DNA from: Aestuariivita sp.
GTDB taxonomy: Bacteria; Pseudomonadota; Alphaproteobacteria; Rhodobacterales; Rhodobacteraceae
Direction of reading: 5' to 3'
NCBI GenBank assembly: GCA_018401465.1
Contig: JAGYKE010000004.1
Coordinates: forward strand, 372,001 to 436,000
Length of the DNA: 64,000 nt
Made by a program: the position numbers and the translations under genes. Of this stretch, positions 41,811 to 50,846 are shown one piece after another (the first letter of the stretch is position 1; each line of letters opens with the position of its first letter). The notes beneath the pieces are model-generated. The model saw nothing but the letters and a program-made list of their open reading frames with translations. It searched no databases and was not told the DNA's origin.

Positions 41811-42620
41811 TCAGGCTCCGGCGCCGGGCAGGCGGTCGATCTGCTGCGTGGCAAGCCGCCCGCCATAGGTGGCCTGAAGGTTGTCGGCGGTGAAGACCTG
41901 CGTCACCGGGCCTTCGGCCACCTTGCGGGTGGCGATGAGGAGGACATCGTCAAAATATTCGGCCACCGTGGCCAGATCGTGATGCACGACCAGCACGGTG
42001 CGGCCTTCGTCGCGCAGGCCCTTCAGCACCGCGATGATCGCCTTTTCGGTCGCCGCATCGACGCCCGCGAAGGGTTCGTCGAGCATGTAGAGATCTGCGT
42101 TCTGCGCCAGCGCGCGGGCCAGAAAGACGCGCTGCTGCTGGCCGCCCGACAGCTGCCCGATCTGGCGGTCGGCGAAATCGGTCATGCCGACGCGGTCAAG
42201 GCAGTCGCGGGCGAAGTCGCGGTGATGGGCCCGCACCCGGCCCAGCAAGCCCAGATCGCGGTACATCCCCATCAGCACCACGTCGATCACGCGGGCGGGG
42301 AAATCCCAGTCGACGCTGGCGCGCTGGGGCACATAGGCGATGCGGTGGCGCTGCAGTTCGACCGGCGCGCCGAAGGCGGTGATCCGACCCGACAGCGGCG
42401 TCACGATCCCCAGTGCGGCCTTCATCAGCGTGGACTTGCCCGCCCCGTTGGGGCCGACGATGGCCGTCATGGCACCGGCACGCAAAGTCATGTCGACGGA
42501 AAAGACCGCGGGTTGCTGGCCGTAGGACACGGTCAGTCCGCGGATGGCCAGAGGCGCGCGCAGGGCCGCGGCATCCGCCGCGACCCTGTCGGCATTCGGA
42601 ACGAGGGAAAGCGCGCTCAC
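41811..42620 (-). CDS. Metal ABC transporter ATP-binding protein (TroB/MntB-like)
   Basis: 269-residue ATPase: Walker A '[16 protein letters not shown]', signature '[17 protein letters not shown]', Walker B '[12 protein letters not shown]', switch His 'VVHHDLATV'. The '[20 protein letters not shown]' Q-loop is typical for Mn/Zn/Fe importers. The GTG start at 42620 overlaps the binding-protein stop (GTGA); the longer upstream frame is out of phase with family homology. It energises uptake through the two permeases downstream. Confidence 0.87.
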   Translation of the reverse strand: MSALSLVPNADRVAADAAALRAPLAIRGLTVSYGQQPAVFSVDMTLRAGAMTAIVGPNGAGKSTLMKAALGIVTPLSGRITAFGAPVELQRHRIAYVPQRASVDWDFPARVIDVVLMGMYRDLGLLGRVRAHHRDFARDCLDRVGMTDFADRQIGQLSGGQQQRVFLARALAQNADLYMLDEPFAGVDAATEKAIIAVLKGLRDEGRTVLVVHHDLATVAEYFDDVLLIATRKVAEGPVTQVFTADNLQATYGGRLATQQIDRLPGAGA

Positions 42621-43585
42621 GACCCCGCCGCCAGACGGCCGTCCATGCCGCGCGGCGGCACGTCGGCGCCCAGCGCCCCGGCGATGGTGGTGACGTTGTG
42701 GTCGATCATGCCGATCCACGTCGCCTCGTAGGTGCCATCGGGACCCATCGCATCGCTGAACAGCTCGCCCCCGATGGTGACCTCATGGTCCTTCGCGGCA
42801 GCACCTTCGATCAGCGCGCGGATGTTGCGGTCAGAGACCGAGCTTTCCACGAACACCGCCTTCACGTCGCGCGCGACCAGAAGATCGACCAGTTCGGCGA
42901 TGCGGTTCAGCCCCGCCTCGCTTTCGGTGGAAATGCCCTGGATGCCCAGCACCTCGAACCCGTAGGCCTGACCGAAATAGCCGAAGGCGTCATGCGCGGT
43001 CAGAAGCACGCGCGCGGCCTGCGGCACCTGTTCCAGCGACGCGGTGCTGTAGGCGGCCAGCCGCGCGATCTCGGCCACATGGGCTTCGGCATTGGCGGCG
43101 AAGGTGGCGGCGGCGTCGGGGCGGGCGTCGGTGAGGGCGCGCTGCACTTCGCGGACCACCAGCGTCCAGAGGTCCGGGTCCATCCAGACATGGGGGTCGA
43201 ACTTGCCCTCGTAATCGTCATGGCCGCGCAGGCGGTCCTGCGGCAGCGCCTCGGCCACGGCGACCACGGTGCGCGAGCGAGAGAGATCGGCGAAGAACTC
43301 CTCCATCTGCGCTTCGAGATAGAGCCCGTGCCACAGGACGAGATCGGCGCGGGTCAGCGCGGCGATGTCGGTGCGGGTCTGGCGATAGGCATGCGGGTCG
43401 ATGCCCGGGCCCATGAGGGCGGTGACATCGACCAGATCGCCGCCCACCTGACGGGCGGCGTCGGCAATCATGCCGGTGGTGGTAATGACGGACAGGCGGT
43501 CTTCGGCCAGCGCGTGGGGGGCAGACAGGCCCAAGGCCAGAAGGCCCGCGGCGGCAAGGGTCAGGACAGAACGGCGTGCGAACAT
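42617..43585 (-). CDS. Periplasmic metal-binding protein (TroA/MntA-like)
   Basis: 322-residue cluster A-I solute-binding protein with a signal peptide (~1-27, ending SAPHALA). Metal ligands read as His65 ('GIDPHAY'), His132 ('FDPHVW'), His198 ('[10 protein letters not shown]') and Asp278 ('LFSDAMG'), a HHHD set as in TroA, compatible with Mn or Zn. There is no His-rich loop as in ZnuA, which favours Mn. It is the first gene of the operon, with two Mur/Fur-like inverted repeats 41-86 bases upstream. Confidence 0.85.
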   Translation of the reverse strand: MFARRSVLTLAAAGLLALGLSAPHALAEDRLSVITTTGMIADAARQVGGDLVDVTALMGPGIDPHAYRQTRTDIAALTRADLVLWHGLYLEAQMEEFFADLSRSRTVVAVAEALPQDRLRGHDDYEGKFDPHVWMDPDLWTLVVREVQRALTDARPDAAATFAANAEAHVAEIARLAAYSTASLEQVPQAARVLLTAHDAFGYFGQAYGFEVLGIQGISTESEAGLNRIAELVDLLVARDVKAVFVESSVSDRNIRALIEGAAAKDHEVTIGGELFSDAMGPDGTYEATWIGMIDHNVTTIAGALGADVPPRGMDGRLAAGS

Positions 43586-43625
43586 GAGATCACCCTGAAG
43601 AAAATGGAACCTGTGATCTTGAATA

Positions 43626-43671
43626 TGCGAGTCACTTGCAGGAAGTCAATGCTCTTGCGACTTATTCGCAA
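43626..43671. promoter_or_regulatory. Two Mur/Fur-like boxes upstream of metal transporter
   Basis: TTGCGA-CTTAT-TCGCAA (43655-43671) is a perfect inverted repeat. TGCGA-GTCAC-TTGCA (43626-43640) is a one-mismatch version. Their centres are 30 bases apart (about three helical turns). They resemble the TGCAA-type operators of alphaproteobacterial Mur (Mn-responsive Fur family). They lie between the transporter and deoC. Confidence 0.45.
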
Positions 43672-43752
43672 TATTACGCCGCCGGGCGCGGCGCTTTCTT
43701 GCCAAGCCAGCGGCCCCGTGCGACCGTGCCCGCGCCAGCAAGAGTGTCCCCG

Positions 43753-44736
43753 ATGCAGACCACCGCCCTGTCCACGCAGCTGCCGCTTGTCACCGAACCG
43801 CGCAATGCGGGGCTTCCGCTCGACCTCGACTGGGTGCGGGGGGCGCAGGCCAATACATCCGCCATCGAACGCCGCGCGGCGACGTTGCCGGGGCGGCGGT
43901 CGGTCAAGAAGGACTGGCAGGCGGCGTGGCTGTGCCGGGCGGTGTCGTGCATCGACCTCACCACGCTGTCGGGCGACGACACGGAAGACCGCGTGCGCCG
44001 TCTGTGTGCCAAGGCGCGCCAACCCGTGCGGGCCGACATCCTGCAGGCGCTGGGGATGGAGGGGCTGAGCGTGGGCGCGGTCTGCGTCTATCACGACATG
44101 GTGGCGGCGGCGGTCGATGCGCTGAAGGGGTCGGGCATCCCGGTCGCGGCGGTGTCGACCGGGTTTCCGGCGGGCCTGTCGCCGTTTCACCTGCGGGTGG
44201 CCGAGATCGGCGAAAGCGTGCAGGCGGGCGCGCGCGAGATCGACATCGTCATCTCGCGCCGCCATGTTCTGGGCGGCGACTGGCAGGCGCTGTATGACGA
44301 GATGCGGGACTTCCGCGCCGCCTGCGGGGATGCGCATGTGAAGGCGATCCTTGCCACAGGGGAACTCGGGACCTTGCGCAATGTCGCACGCGCGTCGCTG
44401 GTGTGCATGATGGCAGGGGCGGATTTCATCAAGACGTCCACCGGCAAGGAAGGCGTGAACGCCACCCTGCCGGTGTCGCTGGTGATGATCCGCGCGATCC
44501 GCGACTATCACGCGCGCACGGGGTTCCGCGTCGGATACAAGCCCGCGGGCGGGATATCCAAGGCGAAGGATGCTCTGGTCTATCTGTCGCTGATCAAGGA
44601 CGAGTTGGGCGACCGCTGGCTGCGGCCCGACCTGTTCCGCTTCGGGGCATCGTCGCTTCTGGGCGATATCGAACGGCAATTGGAGCATCACCTGACGGGC
44701 CGCTATTCGGCCGCTTATCGGCATGCGGCGGGCTGA
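43753..44736 (+). CDS. deoC: Deoxyribose-phosphate aldolase DeoC
   Basis: 327-residue class I aldolase cleaving 2-deoxyribose-5-phosphate to glyceraldehyde-3-phosphate and acetaldehyde. The Schiff-base lysine is Lys227 in 'GADFIKTSTGKEG', the proton-relay Lys is in 'RVGYKPAGGIS', and Asp in 'CIDLTTLSGDD'. The N-terminal ~60-residue extension is longer than in E. coli DeoC (259 aa), typical of the long type. The start at 43753 is chosen over an upstream Met that would place the coding start inside the metal boxes. It is followed by an ALDH16 gene that could oxidise the acetaldehyde. Confidence 0.88.
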   Translation: MQTTALSTQLPLVTEPRNAGLPLDLDWVRGAQANTSAIERRAATLPGRRSVKKDWQAAWLCRAVSCIDLTTLSGDDTEDRVRRLCAKARQPVRADILQALGMEGLSVGAVCVYHDMVAAAVDALKGSGIPVAAVSTGFPAGLSPFHLRVAEIGESVQAGAREIDIVISRRHVLGGDWQALYDEMRDFRAACGDAHVKAILATGELGTLRNVARASLVCMMAGADFIKTSTGKEGVNATLPVSLVMIRAIRDYHARTGFRVGYKPAGGISKAKDALVYLSLIKDELGDRWLRPDLFRFGASSLLGDIERQLEHHLTGRYSAAYRHAAG

Positions 44737-44753
44737 CGGCACGGTCGCGATTT

Positions 44754-44774
44754 GCGTATTTGGGACGAGAAGAA
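44754..44774 (+). repeat. Interspersed element tail, copy 4
   Basis: GCGTATTTGGGACGAGAAGA plus A, ending three bases before the ALDH16 ATG, nearly identical to the tail of copy 3 before bhcD. There is no strong GC hairpin directly in front of it. GAGAAGAA doubles as the Shine-Dalgarno region. Confidence 0.6.
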
Positions 44775-44777
44775 ACC

Positions 44778-47108
44778 ATGGGCGTGAAAGAGATCTTCGA
44801 GAGCATGGAGTACGGACCCGCCCCCGAAAGCGCGGCCGAGGCGCTGGCCTGGCTGGTGGATCAGGGCGACCGTTTCGGCCATTTCATCAACGGCGCCTTC
44901 ACTGCCCCCGGGGATGGCTTCGACAGCCGCAACCCCGCGACGGGCGAGGTGCTGGCGACGCTGAGCCAGGCGACGGCGGCGGATGTGGATGTGGCGGTGG
45001 CGGCGGCGCGGGCGGCGCAGCCGAAGTGGGAGAGGATCGGCGGCGCGGGGCGCGCGCGGTTCCTTTATGCCCTCGCGCGGCTGTTGCAGAAACATGCGCG
45101 GCTCTTTGCGGTGCTGGAAACGCTCGACAACGGCAAGCCTGTGCGGGAATCCCGCGACATCGACGTGCCGCTCGCCCAGCGGCATTTCTATTTCCATGCC
45201 GGGATGGCGCAGCTGATGGCAGATCAGTTGCCTGACCGGCACGCCATAGGCGTCTGCGGCCAGATCATCCCGTGGAACTTCCCGCTCCTGATGCTGGCGT
45301 GGAAGATCGCGCCCGCCTTGGCGATGGGCAACACGGTCGTGCTGAAGCCCGCGGAATGGACATCGCTGACAGCGCTTCTCTTCGCCGATATCTGCCGTCA
45401 GGCGGGGCTGCCGAAGGGTGTCGTGAACATCGTCACCGGCGACGGCGCGGTGGGCGAGATGATCGTGGCACACCCCGGCATCGACAAGATCGCCTTCACC
45501 GGATCGACCGAAGTGGGCCGCCGGATCAGGCAGGCGACCGCCGGGACAGGCAAGGCCCTGACCTTGGAGCTGGGGGGCAAGTCGCCCTACATCGTCTTCG
45601 ACGACGCCGATCTCGACTCTGCGGTCGAAGGGCTGGTCGACGCGATCTGGTTCAACGGCGGGCAGGTCTGCTGCGCAGGGAGCCGCCTTCTGGTGCAGGA
45701 AGGCGTGGCCGATGCGTTCATCGCGAAGCTCAAGGCGCGCATGGACGGGCTGCGCATCGGCGATCCGCTGGACAAATGCATCGACGTGGGCGCGGTGGTG
45801 GACCCGGTGCAGCGCGACCGGATCACCGCGATGGTCGATGGCTGCAGCGCGGGCGTGATCCATCGCGCTGCTGGCGCGCTGCCAGACGGGGGCTGCTTCT
45901 ATCCGCCCACGCTGATCACCGGGCTGTCGCAATCCGACCCGCTCATGCAGGAGGAGATCTTCGGGCCCGTCCTCGTCTCGACCACCTTCCGCACGCCGGG
46001 CGAGGCGGTGCAATTGGCCAACAACACGCGCTATGGGCTGGCCGCGACGGTCTGGACGGAGAACGTGAACCTCGCGCTCGACATCGCTCCAAAACTAGCG
46101 GCGGGCGTCGTCTGGGTGAACGCCACGAACCTGTTCGACGCGGCGGCGGGTTTCGGGGGCGTGCGCGAAAGCGGCTTCGGCCGCGAAGGCGGGTGGGAAG
46201 GCCTTGCGGCCTATACCAGACCGAAGGGCAAACCGAGACCGCTGGCCCCGGTCGCCGCCTTCGAAGGCGCGGGTGAGCCGGAGGACGGCATCGACCGCAC
46301 GCCCAAGCTCTATGTGGGCGGCAAGCAGGCGCGGCCCGATGGCGGCTATTCGCGGACCATCTACGGCAAACGGGGCCAGCTTCTGGGCCAGGTGCCCGTC
46401 ACCAACCGCAAGGATATCCGCAACGCGGTCGAAGCGGCGCAGGCGGCGGCAGGCTGGGGCAAGACCACGGGGCACCTGCGGGCGCAGATCCTGTATTATC
46501 TGGCCGAGAACCTTTCAGCCCGCGCCGCCGAATTCGCCGCGCGCATCGACGCGATGACCGGCAAGCGCGGCGGCAGGGACGAAGTGGCGGCATCCATTGA
46601 CCGGCTGTTCACTTACGCCGCCTGGGCCGACAAATACGATGGCCGCGTGCATTCCGTGCCGATCCGGGGCGTCGCCATCGCCATGAACGAACCCGTGGGC
46701 GTGATCGGTGCCTTCTGCGCGGACGACGCACCGCTTCTGGGCCTCGTGTCTGTGATGGCCCCCGCCATCGCCATGGGCAACCGCGCCGTGCTGGTGGCAA
46801 GCGAACCCTTCCCGCTGGCGGCGACGGATTTCTATCAGGTCCTCGACACGTCCGACGTGCCGGGGGGCGTCGTGAACATCCTGACCGGGTCGCATGCAGA
46901 CCTTGCCCCGCATCTGGCGGGGCACATGGACGTGGATGCGGTCTGGTCGTTTTCGTCCAGCCCCATCTCGGCCGTGATCGAACGCGAGGCGGCTGGCAAT
47001 CTCAAGCGGACCTGGGTCAACAATGGCCAAACGCGCGACTGGTCGGCGCAGGACTGGCTGTCGGCGGCGACCGAGGTTGGGAATATCTGGGTGCCCTACG
47101 GGGAATGA
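44778..47108 (+). CDS. Two-domain aldehyde dehydrogenase, ALDH16 type
   Basis: 776-residue ALDH16-like enzyme. The first domain (~1-480) is catalytic: 'IIPWNFPLLMLAWKIAPALA', Glu in 'LTLELGGKSPYIVFDDAD', nucleophile Cys in 'NGGQVCCAGSRLL', 'EEIFGPVLVST'. The second domain (~510-776) keeps an ALDH outline ('NEPVGVIGAFCADDAPLLGL', 'VPGGVVNILTG') but has no nucleophile Cys or catalytic Glu motif, as in ALDH16 proteins, whose bacterial members (for example from Loktanella) are active. The start at 44778 is used; the open frame upstream runs inside deoC. It probably oxidises acetaldehyde from DeoC. Confidence 0.88.
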   Translation: MGVKEIFESMEYGPAPESAAEALAWLVDQGDRFGHFINGAFTAPGDGFDSRNPATGEVLATLSQATAADVDVAVAAARAAQPKWERIGGAGRARFLYALARLLQKHARLFAVLETLDNGKPVRESRDIDVPLAQRHFYFHAGMAQLMADQLPDRHAIGVCGQIIPWNFPLLMLAWKIAPALAMGNTVVLKPAEWTSLTALLFADICRQAGLPKGVVNIVTGDGAVGEMIVAHPGIDKIAFTGSTEVGRRIRQATAGTGKALTLELGGKSPYIVFDDADLDSAVEGLVDAIWFNGGQVCCAGSRLLVQEGVADAFIAKLKARMDGLRIGDPLDKCIDVGAVVDPVQRDRITAMVDGCSAGVIHRAAGALPDGGCFYPPTLITGLSQSDPLMQEEIFGPVLVSTTFRTPGEAVQLANNTRYGLAATVWTENVNLALDIAPKLAAGVVWVNATNLFDAAAGFGGVRESGFGREGGWEGLAAYTRPKGKPRPLAPVAAFEGAGEPEDGIDRTPKLYVGGKQARPDGGYSRTIYGKRGQLLGQVPVTNRKDIRNAVEAAQAAAGWGKTTGHLRAQILYYLAENLSARAAEFAARIDAMTGKRGGRDEVAASIDRLFTYAAWADKYDGRVHSVPIRGVAIAMNEPVGVIGAFCADDAPLLGLVSVMAPAIAMGNRAVLVASEPFPLAATDFYQVLDTSDVPGGVVNILTGSHADLAPHLAGHMDVDAVWSFSSSPISAVIEREAAGNLKRTWVNNGQTRDWSAQDWLSAATEVGNIWVPYGE

Positions 47109-47173
47109 GCGGGGGTTGATCCGGGCCCCGCTTTCCCCCACGGTCGCCCCAAAGATCAAGGGAGGGACGACCC

Positions 47174-48286
<1,113 letters not shown>

Positions 48287-48298
48287 TCCCCCTTGTGC

Positions 48299-48350
48299 CT
48301 TCCTCTCGCTGCAAATATCCCCCGGGGGTCCGGGGGTGGGAAACCCCCGG
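48299..48350 (-). repeat. Interspersed GC-hairpin/TATTTG element, copy 5
   Basis: On the minus strand, a CCGGGGG-TTTCCCA-CCCCCGG hairpin (48330-48350) precedes CCCCCGGGGGATATTTGCAG and CGAGAGGAAGG. Here it is antisense to the flanking co-directional plus-strand genes. Confidence 0.6.
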
Positions 48351-48385
48351 TTCCCCGGCCGGGACCAGGAACTGAAGGACAGGAT

Positions 48386-49105
48386 ATGCCCCAGCCCGAC
48401 CGCAAGCTTTACGCCGTGCTGATCGACGCCGACAACATCCCCGCCAAGCATGCGGGCGCGATCCTGAAGGAAATCACCACCTTCGGCGAACCGGCGCTCC
48501 GCCGCGTCTATGGCGACTGGTCGTCCGACCGGCTCAACAGCTGGACGAAGGTGGTGCGCGATCTGGGTCTTGTCGCCCATCAGCAGACGTCGAACACCAA
48601 GGGCAAGAACGCCAGCGACATCGGGCTTGTCATCGACGCGATGGATATCCTGCACACGGGCCGGTTCGACGGCTTCGTGCTGATTTCATCCGACAGCGAC
48701 TTTACCGCGCTCGCGAACCGGATCCGGGAACAGGGCCTTGACGTCATCGGCATCGGCGAGGCGAAGACGCCCGAAAGCCTGCGCAACGTCTGCAACCGCT
48801 TCATCCTGATCGAGAACATCGTCGATGAACCGGCCCCCATGGTGAAGGGCGAAAAGAGCAGGGAGCCTTCGGGCAAGGCACCGCTGACCGATGTCATTCC
48901 GCTGATCCTCAAGGCGATGGACAAGATCCCGCAAGAGGGCGAATGGTATCCGCTGGGCCAGCTGGGCCAGTACATCGTGGCGGACAACCCCGATTTCGAC
49001 AGCCGCACCTATGGCAAGCGCAAGCTGAGCGACATGGTGCAGGAGCTCAAACGGTTCGAGACGCGCAAATCGGGCAACCAGCTCGAGGTGCGGCGGGTCG
49101 ACTAG
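48386..49105 (+). CDS. NYN (PIN-like) domain protein with C-terminal OST-HTH/LOTUS domain
   Basis: 239-residue LabA/DUF88-type protein. The NYN nuclease-like domain (~5-150) has the acidic residues 'VLIDADNIPAKHAG', 'GKNASDIGLVIDAMDIL' and 'VLISSDSDFTALANRIRE'. A C-terminal OST-HTH (LOTUS) domain (~165-239, 'LTDVIPLILKAMDKI', 'YGKRKLSDMVQELKRFE') is predicted to bind RNA. The combination suggests an RNase or RNA-binding regulator. The start at 48386 follows GAAGGACAGG. It converges with a TetR gene, overlapping by 4 bases. Cellular role unknown. Confidence 0.85.
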   Translation: MPQPDRKLYAVLIDADNIPAKHAGAILKEITTFGEPALRRVYGDWSSDRLNSWTKVVRDLGLVAHQQTSNTKGKNASDIGLVIDAMDILHTGRFDGFVLISSDSDFTALANRIREQGLDVIGIGEAKTPESLRNVCNRFILIENIVDEPAPMVKGEKSREPSGKAPLTDVIPLILKAMDKIPQEGEWYPLGQLGQYIVADNPDFDSRTYGKRKLSDMVQELKRFETRKSGNQLEVRRVD

Positions 49106-49719
49106 ACCCCGTACCGCGCCATGAAGGTTTCCACCGCGCCGTCGATCACGCGGTCGATTTCGGCGGGCGTGAAATGGGGGTCGATGTTGAAGACCCAGCG
49201 CGGGAAAAGGTCGGCCTTGCACAATTCGGCGAACTGGTCGGCGGCAAGGTCGTAATCGTCGATCCTGACTTCGCCCCGCGCGGCGGCGTCCTGCAGATAC
49301 TGCTTGATGCGTTCGCGCACGATCTTCGGGCCGGTTTCATAGAACTGGCGGCCAAGATCGGGAAAGCGGTCGGCCTCGGCCACGCAGATGCGGAAGACGC
49401 GCTGCCCGAATTCGGACAGCATGAAGCCCAGCATGCGCGTCGCGGCCATCTTCAGCACATCGCGCGGGGGGGCGGTGGTGTCGATCATCTGCAGGCAGGC
49501 ATCGGCCTGATGCTGACATTCGACGCGCGCCACCTCCATGAACAGAAGCCGCTTGTCGGGGAAATAGCTGTAAAGCGTCGCCTTCGACACGCCCGCCGCG
49601 CGGGCGATGTCATCGACGCTGGCCCCTTCGAACCCCGAGGCAAGAAACACCTCGCGCGCGCCCTCGAGCACCTGGTCGAACTTGCGCCCGGTGCGCAGGA
49701 TTGTCGCGGTTTGCGCCAT
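49102..49719 (-). CDS. TetR/AcrR-family transcriptional regulator
   Basis: 205-residue TetR-family repressor. The N-terminal helix-turn-helix is 'ASVDDIARAAGVSKATLYSYFPDK' shown in parts as 'SVDDIARAAGVSKATLY' (about 33-52), and the C-terminal ligand domain ends 'IDGAVETFMARYGV'. The start at 49719 (MAQTATIL) is used; upstream codons are low-confidence. It is divergent from mbfA, with a TGAAC/GTTCA palindrome at 49769-49784, and may repress itself and possibly the ferritin gene. Confidence 0.85.
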   Translation of the reverse strand: MAQTATILRTGRKFDQVLEGAREVFLASGFEGASVDDIARAAGVSKATLYSYFPDKRLLFMEVARVECQHQADACLQMIDTTAPPRDVLKMAATRMLGFMLSEFGQRVFRICVAEADRFPDLGRQFYETGPKIVRERIKQYLQDAAARGEVRIDDYDLAADQFAELCKADLFPRWVFNIDPHFTPAEIDRVIDGAVETFMARYGV

Positions 49720-49768
49720 CTGGGTTCCCCCCCCTTTGGTGCATCCGCGGGCACCTGAGCCGAATATA

Positions 49769-49784
49769 TGAACCGGTCCGTTCA
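49769..49784. promoter_or_regulatory. TGAAC-N6-GTTCA palindrome, candidate TetR operator
   Basis: TGAAC-CGGTCC-GTTCA, 50 bases upstream of the TetR gene. Length and symmetry suit TetR-type operators. It is separate from the Irr-like box at 49836-49852. Confidence 0.4.
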
Positions 49785-49835
49785 GTTTCAACGCGCAAGA
49801 CCGGTTGCAGGCGGCGCGCGGCATGCTAGGTTCGA

Positions 49836-49852
49836 ATTAGAATAATTCTAAT
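49836..49852. promoter_or_regulatory. Irr-box-like (ICE) palindrome at mbfA start
   Basis: ATTAGAAT-A-ATTCTAAT, a perfect palindrome matching the iron control element (TTTAGAAnnnTTCTAAA) bound by Irr in alphaproteobacteria. It ends 12 bases before the preferred ATG (49865) and 3 bases before the GTG alternative, so occupation would block promoter and start region. mbfA is a known Irr target in rhizobia. Confidence 0.7.
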
Positions 49853-49864
49853 ACAGTGACCCAA

Positions 49865-50839
49865 ATGCGCTTTCTGACCCAACGCAAACGCTTCGACGAC
49901 CTCAGCGAACAGGAGATCATCGCGCTGGCGATTTCCTCGGAAGAGGATGATGCCCGCATCTACAGGTCCTATGCCGACATGCTGCGCGCCGATTACCCCG
50001 GATCGTCGGCGATGTTCGAAGGCATGGCCGCGGAAGAGGATCAGCACCGCGGGCGTCTCATCGCGCTGCACCGCGCCCGGTTCGGGGACACGATTCCGCT
50101 GATCCGGCGCGAACATGTCGCGGGCTATTACCACCGCCGCCCCGTCTGGCTGGTCGAAAACCTTGGCATCGAACGCATCCGCGAAGAAGCCGAAGCGATG
50201 GAGCGCGAGGCGGAACGCTTCTACATGTCGGCGGCGCAGCGCACGACCGACGCCGATACCCGCAAGCTTCTGGGCGATCTGGCGGCGGCCGAATCCGCGC
50301 ATCAGCGCAAGGCCACCGATCTCGAGGAAAAGCACCTCGACGGCGACACACGCTCGTCCGAGGCGGCGCAGTCCCGGCGGCAATTCGTGCTGACCTGGGT
50401 GCAGCCGGGTCTGGCGGGGCTGATGGACGGGTCGGTGTCCACGCTCGCCCCGATCTTCGCCACCGCCTTCGCCACGCAGGACAGCTGGACGACCTTCCTT
50501 GTCGGCGTCGCGGCATCGGTCGGCGCGGGGATTTCCATGGGCTTCACCGAGGCGGCGTCAGACGACGGTCAGCTGTCGGGCCGCGGATCGCCGGTGAAAC
50601 GCGGCATATCCTCGGGCGTGATGACGACCGTGGGGGGCTTGGGCCATGCGCTGCCCTATCTCATCGCGGATTTCTGGACCGCGACGGTCATCGCCATCGC
50701 CGTCGTCTTCGTGGAGCTTTGGGCCATCGCCTGGATCCAGAACAGGTATATGGAAACGCCCTTCTTCCGCGCCGCCTTTCAGGTGGTTCTGGGCGGCGCA
50801 TTGGTGCTGGCGGCGGGCATCCTGATCGGGTCGGGCTAA
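49865..50839 (+). CDS. mbfA: Membrane-bound ferritin MbfA (ferritin-like plus VIT1/CCC1 domain)
   Basis: 324-residue protein combining an N-terminal erythrin/ferritin-like diiron domain ('AISSEEDDARIYRSYADML', 'AAEEDQHRGRLIALH', 'EREAERFYMSAAQ', 'AAAESAHQRKATDL') with a C-terminal VIT1/CCC1-type membrane transporter (~150-324, 'WVQPGLAGLMDGSVSTLAPI', 'GAGISMGFTEAASDDG', 'VKRGISSGVMTTVGG'). MbfA exports iron and protects against iron and peroxide stress. The ATG at 49865 is preferred; a GTG at 49856 would add three residues. The Irr-type box immediately upstream predicts repression under low iron. Confidence 0.9.
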   Translation: MRFLTQRKRFDDLSEQEIIALAISSEEDDARIYRSYADMLRADYPGSSAMFEGMAAEEDQHRGRLIALHRARFGDTIPLIRREHVAGYYHRRPVWLVENLGIERIREEAEAMEREAERFYMSAAQRTTDADTRKLLGDLAAAESAHQRKATDLEEKHLDGDTRSSEAAQSRRQFVLTWVQPGLAGLMDGSVSTLAPIFATAFATQDSWTTFLVGVAASVGAGISMGFTEAASDDGQLSGRGSPVKRGISSGVMTTVGGLGHALPYLIADFWTATVIAIAVVFVELWAIAWIQNRYMETPFFRAAFQVVLGGALVLAAGILIGSG

Positions 50840-50846
50840 GACCCGG

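Noticed and set aside
44403-44777. Upstream extension of the ALDH16 frame
   Set aside because: It runs inside deoC in another phase; the ATG at 44778 has a purine-rich ribosome-binding site and begins the family homology.
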